Below are positions 1 through 6,640 of a stretch of 10,722 nt of DNA, piece after piece. A program made the translations under genes and the position numbers. The stretch spans positions 6,400-17,121 of the forward strand of contig JABUTP010000026.1 of NCBI GenBank assembly GCA_021443625.1, read 5' to 3'. How positions within the stretch are numbered: position 1 is the stretch's first letter; each line of letters opens with the position of its first letter. This DNA comes from Bacteroidales bacterium. GTDB taxonomy: Bacteria; Bacteroidota; Bacteroidia; Bacteroidales; UBA932. Under the pieces are notes generated by a model, which was not told the origin of the DNA, did not search any database, and saw nothing but the letters and a program-made list of their open reading frames with translations.

Positions 1-569
1 TTTCCCATCAGGAGTGCATCGATTGGTGGAAGGAGGCCGTGGATGCCCACGCTGCCGCAGGTTGCATCGCCATCGTTGCGCCTGGTATGGGATATGAAGC
101 TTTCCAGTCCCCTGCGGGATTGCAGGCATATTGCGACCTTTACAACGAGGTCGGCGAGATGTGTGCAGCCAAGGGGATGAAGTTCGGCTATCACAACCAC
201 CATTCGGAGTTCACAACGCTGTTTGTGCTTCAGGACGGCAGCCGCATATCGGTGTATGACTATATGCTTCAGAATACCGACCCCGAAAAGGTTTTCTTCC
301 AGCTTGACCTTTACTGGTGCTGGCGTGCGGGAGAAAATCCCGTGGAGGTGATCAAGGCGAACCCCGGCAGGTTCTTCCTGTGGCACGTGAAAGACGAGGT
401 TGAGGTGGGGGCTTCCGGCCAGATAGATTTTCCCGAAATCTACAAGTATGCCAAACTCTCCGGTATGAAATACCAGATTGTGGAGCAGGAGGCCTATGCC
501 GAAGGTGCCGACCCTTTCGAAAGTGTCAAAGTTTCCTGCGACTATGTCAAGACAATGAGGCCGCAGTAA
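1..569 (+). CDS. Sugar phosphate isomerase/epimerase, TIM-barrel (5'-truncated)
   Basis: This gene enters from the left edge. The frame is open from base 3 with no start codon needed, and 188 residues are visible before TAA at 567-569. The family (xylose isomerase-like TIM barrel) usually has about 280-300 residues, so roughly the first third is missing. Conserved strand ends are visible: GYHNH (186-200), QLDLYW (300-317), WHVKDE (381-398) and VEQE (480-491). In this family the Asp of LDLYW, the His of HVKD and the Glu of VEQE sit where divalent-metal and substrate ligands lie, consistent with an isomerase or epimerase acting on a sugar or keto-sugar. The substrate cannot be read from the sequence; relatives include IolE/IolI-like enzymes and epimerases of 3-keto-glycosides. 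The GTG at 39 is only an internal valine codon. The gene converges on pgk and ends at the shared terminator. The family call is firm, the substrate unknown. Confidence 0.85.
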   Translation, partial: SHQECIDWWKEAVDAHAAAGCIAIVAPGMGYEAFQSPAGLQAYCDLYNEVGEMCAAKGMKFGYHNHHSEFTTLFVLQDGSRISVYDYMLQNTDPEKVFFQLDLYWCWRAGENPVEVIKANPGRFFLWHVKDEVEVGASGQIDFPEIYKYAKLSGMKYQIVEQEAYAEGADPFESVKVSCDYVKTMRPQ

Positions 570-587
570 TGATTCTCATATAAAAGT

Positions 588-619
588 AAAACGGGCAGCC
601 CGAAAAGGTTGCCCGTTTT
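588..619. terminator. Bidirectional intrinsic terminator between the isomerase gene and pgk
   Basis: A perfect 10-bp inverted repeat pairs AAAACGGGCA (588-597) with TGCCCGTTTT (610-619) around a 12-base loop. On the + strand it is followed by a T-rich run (ATTTAT), and on the - strand the stem ends in TTTT followed by a further T-rich stretch. It lies 18 bases after the isomerase stop and 21 bases after the pgk stop, as expected for one hairpin serving two convergent genes. Confidence 0.85.
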
Positions 620-640
620 ATTTATGTGAACAATGGGTTG

Positions 641-1891
641 TTACTCCTGAATTGCAGCTATGCCGGGGAGAACCTTCCCTTCGAGATACTCGAGCATTGC
701 ACCACCGCCGGTGGAAACGTAACTTACCTTGTCGGCATAACCCATCTGGGTTACGGCTGCCACTGAGTCACCGCCGCCTACCAGAGTGAAGGCGCCCTTT
801 TCGGTAACGTCTTTGAGGAAACCTGCAATGGCGTTGGTTCCCTTGGCGAAGTTGGGCATTTCAAATACTCCCACGGGGCCGTTCCAAAGCACTGTCTTGG
901 AGTTCATGATGACCTCTTTGAACTCTTCCACCGCTTCGGGAGAAGCATCCACGCCTTCGTAACCGTCGGGAATGTTGTCCGAAGGGCAGATAAGGGTGTT
1001 GGCGTCGTTGCTGAAGCTGTCGGCAGCCACAACGCTCTTGGAGAGATAGAGTTTGACACCTTTCTCCTTGGCCACCTTCATCACGTTCAAGGCAACGTCA
1101 ATCTGGTCGTCTTCGCACAGGGAGTTGCCAATCTTGCCGCCGAGGGCTTTCTTGAAGGTATAGACCATACCGCCGCCGATGATGAGGTTGTCGGCCAGGT
1201 CGAGGATATGCTCGATGATGCCGATCTTTGAGGAAACCTTGCTGCCGCCGATGATGGCAGTGAGGGGACGCTCGGGGGTCTCAAGCACTTTGCCGATGGC
1301 TTTGATTTCCCCTTCCATAACATAACCGAACATCTTGTCCTGAGGGAAGTATTCGGCGATGAGGGCTGTGGAAGCGTGGGCACGGTGGGCTGTGCCGAAA
1401 GCGTCGTTGATATAGCAATCTGCGTAGGATGCGAGTTTCTTTACGAATTCCTTCTGGCTGGCCTTCACGACAGCCTTGGCGGCCTTCTTCTCTTCGTCGG
1501 TTGCATCTGCGGCAAGTCCTCTGGGCTTGCCCTCTTCCTCTGCGTAGAAACGGAGGTTTTCGAGAAGGAGGACATCTCCGGGTTTGAGGGCTGCAGCCTG
1601 GGCGTCAGCTTTCTGGCAGTCTTCTGCAAACTGGATTTTTGCACCGAGTTTGTTCTCTACGTGGGAGATGATGTGTTTGAGAGAGAATTTCTCGTCAACT
1701 CCCTTGGGTCTGCCGAGGTGGGACATGATGATGAGCGACCCTCCCTTTTCGAGAACTTTCTTGAGGGTGGGAAGCGCAGCACGGATACGGGTATCATCGG
1801 TGATTTCGAATTTCTCATTGAGGGGAACGTTGAAATCTACCCTGACGATGGCTCTCTTTCCGGTGAAATCGTAAGTGGAAATGTTTTGCAT
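641..1891 (-). CDS. pgk: Phosphoglycerate kinase
   Basis: This cytoplasmic glycolytic enzyme transfers phosphate between 1,3-bisphosphoglycerate and ADP, giving 3-phosphoglycerate and ATP. The 416 residues carry the full set of PGK motifs: RVDFNVP (17-23) and SHLGRP (57-62) for substrate binding, ENLRF (111-115), [12 protein letters not shown] (163-174), GGSKVSSK (215-222) and GGGMVYTF (239-246) of the hinge and nucleotide domain, WNGPVGVFE (336-344), GGGDSVAAV (372-380) and STGGGAMLE (393-401). It is longer than the roughly 390 residues of the E. coli enzyme because of a charged Ala/Lys/Glu-rich segment at about 117-144. I believe this is normal for Bacteroidetes PGKs. The ATG at 1891 gives the usual N-terminus; the region before it is AT-rich with no Shine-Dalgarno site, typical of this phylum. 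It has its own promoter in the 73-base gap upstream and ends at the bidirectional hairpin. Function is certain. Confidence 0.98.
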   Translation of the reverse strand: MQNISTYDFTGKRAIVRVDFNVPLNEKFEITDDTRIRAALPTLKKVLEKGGSLIIMSHLGRPKGVDEKFSLKHIISHVENKLGAKIQFAEDCQKADAQAAALKPGDVLLLENLRFYAEEEGKPRGLAADATDEEKKAAKAVVKASQKEFVKKLASYADCYINDAFGTAHRAHASTALIAEYFPQDKMFGYVMEGEIKAIGKVLETPERPLTAIIGGSKVSSKIGIIEHILDLADNLIIGGGMVYTFKKALGGKIGNSLCEDDQIDVALNVMKVAKEKGVKLYLSKSVVAADSFSNDANTLICPSDNIPDGYEGVDASPEAVEEFKEVIMNSKTVLWNGPVGVFEMPNFAKGTNAIAGFLKDVTEKGAFTLVGGGDSVAAVTQMGYADKVSYVSTGGGAMLEYLEGKVLPGIAAIQE

Positions 1892-1938
1892 AATATTTTA
1901 ATGAATCGTTATTGTCGCAAATAAAGGCGAAATCGTTG

Positions 1939-1969
1939 CAAATTTAATAATTTTTAGAAGCAAATCAAA
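1939..1969 (-). promoter_or_regulatory. Predicted Bacteroidetes sigma-ABfr-type promoter of pgk
   Basis: Read on the - strand, a TTTG (1969-1966) is followed by 19 bases and then TAAATTTG (1946-1939), an exact match to the Bacteroidetes -33/-7 consensus TTTG...TAnnTTTG. Transcription would start near 1932-1935, giving a leader of about 40 bases before the pgk ATG. The -33 box overlaps the stop codon of the upstream methyltransferase gene. No experimental support is available here. Confidence 0.7.
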
Positions 1970-2879
1970 GATTTACACGCGAATAAACGCTCAAAGGGAG
2001 CATTTTGCCATAATGGTCGGAGAGGGCGAGTTCGCCGTACTGCAGCCGGGCGGCGGGATGTATTTTGGACGCCAGCGCGCTGCGCACGATGGTGTCGCCC
2101 AGCAGGGCGCTGTAACCGTTGGAATAGAGGTTCAGCACCATAAAACTGTTTTTCGGGGCCAGCAGTTCTCCAACGAGACTCAGCATATCGTAGAGGCAGT
2201 CGTCAAGTTTCCATTTTTCCCCGTCGGGGCCGTGGCCGTATGCGGGGGGATCCAGAATTATTCCCTGGTAGGTGTTGCCCCTGCGTACCTCCCTCCGTAC
2301 AAATTTGAGGGCATCTTCGACAACCCAGCGGATATTGTCCAGCCGGCTGATTTCCATATTGCCGCGGGCCCACGTCACAACCTGCTTCACCGAATCGAGA
2401 TGGGTGACGTCGGCTCCCGCCTTGCGGGCTGCGAGCGAGGCTCCTCCGGTGTAGGCAAACAGGTTCAGCACCTTCACCGGCCTGTCGGGCGACTTCTCCA
2501 CGAGAGAGCGGGTGTTGTCGTAGATGTATTCCCAGTTGGGGGCCTGTTCGGGGAAGCATCCCACGTGTTTGAACGAGGTAAGGCCCATCCTCAACGAAAA
2601 GCCGAGGGGATGGTAGGTTATGGGCCATTGTTCCTGCATCGGCTTGAGCATCCGCCAGGTGCCGCTGTCTTCCTTGCCGCTGCGTCCGAAACTTCCCCCT
2701 GGAATGAACTCCGTGTGGGCAAGATGCTTCCAATCGCCCTCCGAAAGACTCTTTTTCCAAAGGGCCTTGGGTTCGGGACGGATGGTGACATAGCGCCCCC
2801 AACGCTCCAGTTTCGAGAAATCGCCGCTGTCGAGAAGTTCGTAGTCCTTCCACTCGGTTGAAGGGGTTTCGATATACAT
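1965..2879 (-). CDS. Class I SAM-dependent methyltransferase, RlmI-like (COG1092-type)
   Basis: This is a 304-residue cytoplasmic methyltransferase, probably acting on RNA. The Rossmann core is clear: motif I VLNLFAYTGGASLAA (137-151) binds SAM, an acidic residue at D162 in HLDS would contact the ribose, and motif IV is DPPAYGHG (210-217). The N-terminal 100 residues resemble the small beta-rich domain found in the RlmI/RlmK-like group, but there is no separate N-terminal PUA domain as in E. coli RlmI. The motif VI region reads LNLYSNGYS (249-257) and lacks the cysteine that m5C-forming enzymes use; the only cysteines are C108 and C228. The target base is therefore open, and calling it 23S m5C1962 methyltransferase would be unsafe. 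The start is 5 bases after the lgt stop, so it is very likely co-transcribed with lgt. The family call is good, the substrate unknown. Confidence 0.88.
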   Translation of the reverse strand: MYIETPSTEWKDYELLDSGDFSKLERWGRYVTIRPEPKALWKKSLSEGDWKHLAHTEFIPGGSFGRSGKEDSGTWRMLKPMQEQWPITYHPLGFSLRMGLTSFKHVGCFPEQAPNWEYIYDNTRSLVEKSPDRPVKVLNLFAYTGGASLAARKAGADVTHLDSVKQVVTWARGNMEISRLDNIRWVVEDALKFVRREVRRGNTYQGIILDPPAYGHGPDGEKWKLDDCLYDMLSLVGELLAPKNSFMVLNLYSNGYSALLGDTIVRSALASKIHPAARLQYGELALSDHYGKMLPLSVYSRVNL

Positions 2880-2884
2880 AGGGG

Positions 2885-3805
2885 TTACTGTTTCTTTGTT
2901 TTCTTGGTCTGCGACGGCTGTCCGGAACTCTTTTGAGAAACGGGTTTGGGCTCGAGCGAGGTGGGTACCTTGTATTTATAGCTAAGCACCAGGATTATCA
3001 CTCCGGCCACAATGAAGGGCAGGCTCAGAATCTGTCCCATATTGATGGCCATTCCGTTTTCGAAATCCACCTGGTCGTTCTTGATGAACTCAATGATGAA
3101 CCTCATTCCGAAAAGAACTATAAGGAATACACCGAAAATCCAACCCTGATAAACCTTCTTGTCCTTTTTGAAATAAACCCAGAGCAATACCAGTCCGAGC
3201 AGGAGATAACTCAGCGCCTCATATATCTGGGTGGGGTGGCAGGCGGCTCCCCCTTCGGGGAAGACCGACGGGCCGTATTCGCTCACCCACTGTGCGCTGC
3301 GGACAAACTTGAATCCCCAGGGCAGGGAGGTGGCTCCGCCGAATATCTCGGAGTTGAAAAGGTTTCCCATACGGATGCAGGCACCCGCAAAGCAGACTGT
3401 GATGGCGATGCGCTCAAACACCCACATAGCGTTGAATCCCCCTTTCTTTCCGTACTTGCGGGCATACCAGAAAATACCCAACACGAGGGCAATGGCTCCG
3501 CCGTGGCTGGCAAGCCCTCCGTGCCACACCTTCAGAATCTCGCCGGGGTGGCTGAGGTAATACTGGGGTTCGTAAAAGAGGCAATGGCCGAGCCGGGCCC
3601 CCACGATGGTGCAGATGAGCATTGTGTAGAGCAACGGCTCCAGAAGCTCTTTGTCCACCCCCTCCTTGTCGCAGAATTTGGTAAAGAGCCAGTAGCCCAG
3701 AGGGAAGCCGGCCACAAAAAGGAGGGAGTACCATCTCAGAACAATCGGTCCCAGTTGACAGATAACGGGATTGACGTTCCAGGTTATTGACAGGAGTTGA
3801 AACAT
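2885..3805 (-). CDS. lgt: Prolipoprotein diacylglyceryl transferase
   Basis: Lgt moves a diacylglyceryl group from phosphatidylglycerol to the lipobox cysteine of prolipoproteins in the inner membrane, the first step of lipoprotein maturation. The 306-residue protein has about seven hydrophobic segments and the family's key motifs: GARLGHCLFY (69-78), WHGGLASHGG (94-103) with the functionally important histidine region, IRMGNLFNSE (144-153, the signature usually written GRxGNFxNxE, with its essential Arg at R145), HPTQIYEA (190-197) and GMRFIIEF (233-240) with the second key Arg at R235. The last 25 or so residues form a Lys/Ser/Gln-rich cytoplasmic tail. The ATG at 3805 lies 6 bases after the gcvP stop; no Shine-Dalgarno site is seen. 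The gene sits between gcvP and the methyltransferase gene in the same tight operon. No odd substitutions in the catalytic motifs. Confidence 0.96.
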   Translation of the reverse strand: MFQLLSITWNVNPVICQLGPIVLRWYSLLFVAGFPLGYWLFTKFCDKEGVDKELLEPLLYTMLICTIVGARLGHCLFYEPQYYLSHPGEILKVWHGGLASHGGAIALVLGIFWYARKYGKKGGFNAMWVFERIAITVCFAGACIRMGNLFNSEIFGGATSLPWGFKFVRSAQWVSEYGPSVFPEGGAACHPTQIYEALSYLLLGLVLLWVYFKKDKKVYQGWIFGVFLIVLFGMRFIIEFIKNDQVDFENGMAINMGQILSLPFIVAGVIILVLSYKYKVPTSLEPKPVSQKSSGQPSQTKKTKKQ

Positions 3806-3811
3806 AGGCGG

Positions 3812-6619
3812 TTAGAGCTTTGTTATGAGATTGCGGTCGCCGAGACCGTTGTCGATGCGGGCGGTACCCGGCCAGAACTTGTTGTTGCGTATCCATTCGA
3901 GAGGGAATGCGGCCTCACTGCGGGTGTAGGGGTGGTTCCACTCGTCGCCGCAAACCTCGTTGGCAGCGTGAGGGGCCATCCGGAGCGGATTGTCCTCCTT
4001 GTCCAATTCGCCGGAGGCAATGCGGCGGCACTCGTCAAGGATGTATTTCAATGTCTCGACGAAGCGGTCCATCTCCTCTTTGGATTCACTCTCGGTAGGC
4101 TCCACCATAAGTGTTTCGTGTACGGGGAAGCTCAGGGTGGGGGCGTGGAAGCCGAAGTCCATCAACCTCTTTGCGATGTCGGTGGCATCCACTCCGTATT
4201 CGGCCTTGAAATGGCGCAGGTCAATGATGCATTCGTGTGCAACCCTTCCCGTTGCCCCCGTGTAGAGGGTGCTGAAGTCGGGCTGGAGCATAGCCGACAT
4301 ATAGTTGGCGTTGAGGATGGCTATCTGGGAAGCCCTGCGGAGGCCGTCGGGTCCCAGAAGCTTGATGTAGGCGTGGGTGATGATGAGAAGCAGGGGGCTG
4401 CCGTAGGGGGCTGCGCCTACTGCCGTCATTCCCGCTCCGCCGCACTCGGGAACGATGGGGTGTCCGGGGAGATAGGGGGAGAGGGTCTTTCCGGCGCAGA
4501 TGGGGCCGACTCCCGGGCCGCCTCCTCCGTGAGGCATTGCAAAGGTTTTGTGCAGGTTGAGGTGGCAGATGTCGGCACCTATCAGACCGGGGCTGGTGAG
4601 GCCGACCTGTGCGTTCATATTGGCGCCGTCCATATAAACCATACCGCCGAATTCGTGGATGATGTCCATTATTTCGCGGATGCGCACTTCAAAAACGCCA
4701 TGGGTCGAAGGGTAGGTAATCATCATACCGGCGAGGTTTTCGCCCGCCTTCTCGGCTTTTTCGCGGAGTTCCTCAACGTGGATGTTTCCGCATTCATCGC
4801 AACTTACGGTTTCAATGGTGAAGCCCGCCATCGCAGCCGAAGCGGGGTTGGTGCCGTGGGCGGAGGTGGGGATCAGCATGATGTTGCGCCCCGTCTGGCC
4901 GGTGGCCCTGAAATAGTTGCGGATGGTGATAAGTCCCGCATATTCGCCGGCAGCACCGCTGTTGGGCTGGAGGGAGCATTTCTCGAAACCGGTGATTACC
5001 GCCAGGTCGTGTTCGATGTCATTGACTATCTGCAGCGAGCCGGCAACCTGGTTGGCGGGTGCGTAGGGGTGGACATTTCCGAATTCAGCCCAGCTCAGGG
5101 GGAGCATCTCGACGGCGGCGTTGAGTTTCATCGTGCAGCTTCCCAGAGGAATCATCGAGTGTGCCAGCGAAATGTCCTTGCGCTCGAGCGACTTGATGTA
5201 GCGCATCATCTCGGTTTCGCTGTGGTATTTGTTGAAAATATCTTCCACGAGAATGGGGGTCTGGCGTGCCATTGCTTCCGAAGCCGTACAGTCGGTTTCG
5301 GTAATCCTTATCTGGAATATCTCAGAGATGGCGTCGATATCCTTCCGGCACGAGAGTTCGTCGAAACTCATCCGGATGGTTCCCTCGTCGGGATAGAAGA
5401 AGTTCATCCCGTTTTCGATGGCACGCGAGCGGATGGCCTCCACGTTGGGAGCCTTGATTTCGATGGTGTCGAAGAAATTCTTGTTTACGATGGTGTAGCC
5501 GTTGCGTTCCAGGGCGGCAGCCGTGATATGGGCATAGCGGCAGGCATTCTCGGCAATCTCGCGGATTCCCTCGGGACCATACCATACGGCGTACATACCG
5601 GTCATCGTGGCCATCAGTGCAGATGCTGTGCAGATGTTGGAAGTGGCGCGTTCCCTCTTGATGTGCTGTTCGCGGGTTTGAAGGGCAAGCCTGTAGCCCT
5701 TGCCGCCGAGGCGGTCATAGGAGAGACCGATGATACGTCCCGGAAGGTTTCTCTTGAACTCGTCGCGGGTAGCCATGAATCCTGCGGTGGGGCCTCCGAA
5801 TCCCATCGGAAGGCCGAAACGCTGGGCGCTGCCGACGGCAATGTCAGCACCCCAGGCGGCGGGTTCCTTGAAGAGGGCAAGGGAGAGAAGGTCGCAATAG
5901 GCGGTTACGAGGACTCCGCGTTCGTGGGCCTTTTCGCAGAAAGGAGCGTAGTCGTTCACCGAACCGTCGGCACCGGGGTATTGCAGGATGGCGCCGAAGC
6001 AGCGTTCCTTGATAATCCAGTTGGCACTGTCGCCAAGTTCAATCTCTATGTTGAGGGCCTCTGCGCGGGTCTTTACAACCGAAAGGACGTGAGGGAAGAT
6101 GTTCCGGTCGATGAAGAGCAGGTTCTTGCCCGCAGCGCGCGCCTCTTTGCCGCGGAGTTCATACATCATACGCATGGCCTCGGCCACTGCGGTGGCATCG
6201 TCGAGCATCGAGCAGTTGGAAAGACTGAAACCCGTCAGGGACGAAATCATAGTCTGGAAAACCATCAGCGCCTCCAGCCGCCCCTGGGAAATCTCTGCCT
6301 GGTAGGGGGTGTATGAGGTGTACCACGCCGGATTTTCAAATATGTTTCTCAGGATGACCGAAGGGGTTGAGGTTCCGTACCAGCCCATTCCTATCATTGA
6401 GCGGAAAGGGATGTTGCGTGCGGCAATCTGTTTGAGCAGGGCAAGGTATTCACTCTCGCTCAGGGCCTCGTCCAGAGCCATTCTTTCGTTGGTGAGAATG
6501 TCGTGGGGAACAGTCTGCTGCACGAGTTCCTCGAGCGAAGATGCTCCCACAACCTTTAGCATTTCTGAAACCTGCGCCTCGCGCGGGCCATTGTGTCTGT
6601 CGGCAAATGTGTATTTCAT
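3812..6619 (-). CDS. gcvP: Glycine dehydrogenase (decarboxylating), glycine cleavage P-protein, single-chain form
   Basis: The P-protein decarboxylates glycine with pyridoxal phosphate and passes the aminomethyl group to the lipoyl arm of GcvH; GcvT and Lpd finish the reaction, yielding 5,10-methylene-THF, ammonia and NADH. The protein has 935 residues, close to the usual 950 of the single-chain type, not the split GcvPA/GcvPB pair. The N-terminus (FADRHNGP, residues 5-12) matches the family start RHIGP, which supports the ATG at 6619. The C-terminal half carries the active site: LGSCTMKLN (492-500), SAHGTNPASAAM (586-597), MDGANMNAQVG (663-673) with D664 expected to contact the PLP nitrogen, and HLNLHKTF (686-693) with K691 as the PLP lysine. 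A glycine-rich stretch (HGGGGPGVGP) follows. gcvT and gcvH are not in the window. It lies 21 bases after rodA and 6 bases before lgt, so it appears to be transcribed with cell-envelope genes. Function is certain. Confidence 0.98.
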   Translation of the reverse strand: MKYTFADRHNGPREAQVSEMLKVVGASSLEELVQQTVPHDILTNERMALDEALSESEYLALLKQIAARNIPFRSMIGMGWYGTSTPSVILRNIFENPAWYTSYTPYQAEISQGRLEALMVFQTMISSLTGFSLSNCSMLDDATAVAEAMRMMYELRGKEARAAGKNLLFIDRNIFPHVLSVVKTRAEALNIEIELGDSANWIIKERCFGAILQYPGADGSVNDYAPFCEKAHERGVLVTAYCDLLSLALFKEPAAWGADIAVGSAQRFGLPMGFGGPTAGFMATRDEFKRNLPGRIIGLSYDRLGGKGYRLALQTREQHIKRERATSNICTASALMATMTGMYAVWYGPEGIREIAENACRYAHITAAALERNGYTIVNKNFFDTIEIKAPNVEAIRSRAIENGMNFFYPDEGTIRMSFDELSCRKDIDAISEIFQIRITETDCTASEAMARQTPILVEDIFNKYHSETEMMRYIKSLERKDISLAHSMIPLGSCTMKLNAAVEMLPLSWAEFGNVHPYAPANQVAGSLQIVNDIEHDLAVITGFEKCSLQPNSGAAGEYAGLITIRNYFRATGQTGRNIMLIPTSAHGTNPASAAMAGFTIETVSCDECGNIHVEELREKAEKAGENLAGMMITYPSTHGVFEVRIREIMDIIHEFGGMVYMDGANMNAQVGLTSPGLIGADICHLNLHKTFAMPHGGGGPGVGPICAGKTLSPYLPGHPIVPECGGAGMTAVGAAPYGSPLLLIITHAYIKLLGPDGLRRASQIAILNANYMSAMLQPDFSTLYTGATGRVAHECIIDLRHFKAEYGVDATDIAKRLMDFGFHAPTLSFPVHETLMVEPTESESKEEMDRFVETLKYILDECRRIASGELDKEDNPLRMAPHAANEVCGDEWNHPYTRSEAAFPLEWIRNNKFWPGTARIDNGLGDRNLITKL

Positions 6620-6640
6620 AATGTGGTTCTGTAATTATTT

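Noticed and set aside
39..41. GTG as the start of the first gene
   Set aside because: The frame continues upstream to the window edge with family-like residues (CIDWWKEA), so the GTG is an internal valine and the gene is cut by the window edge.
1231..1545. Charged insert of PGK (residues about 117-144) as a foreign domain or fusion
   Set aside because: It is short, Ala/Lys/Glu-rich, in frame, and matches my memory of the usual longer PGK form of Bacteroidetes.
1376..1924. + strand open frame opposite the N-terminal half of pgk
   Set aside because: This is also a codon-aligned shadow of a certain gene; no promoter or family signal is seen for it.
1904..1937. AATCGTT twice (1904-1910 and 1931-1937) before pgk as an operator
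   Set aside because: A 7-base direct repeat in an AT-rich leader is weak evidence, with no dyad symmetry and no regulator known to bind it.
3797..6316. 839-codon open frame on the + strand opposite gcvP, as a possible antisense gene
   Set aside because: It is codon-aligned with gcvP, has no recognisable domain, and is explained by the lack of TTA/CTA/TCA codons in gcvP.
3812..6619. gcvP as a fusion of split gcvPA and gcvPB
   Set aside because: A single chain of about 950 residues is the standard form in many bacteria, and 935 residues with a normal N-terminus needs no fusion event.
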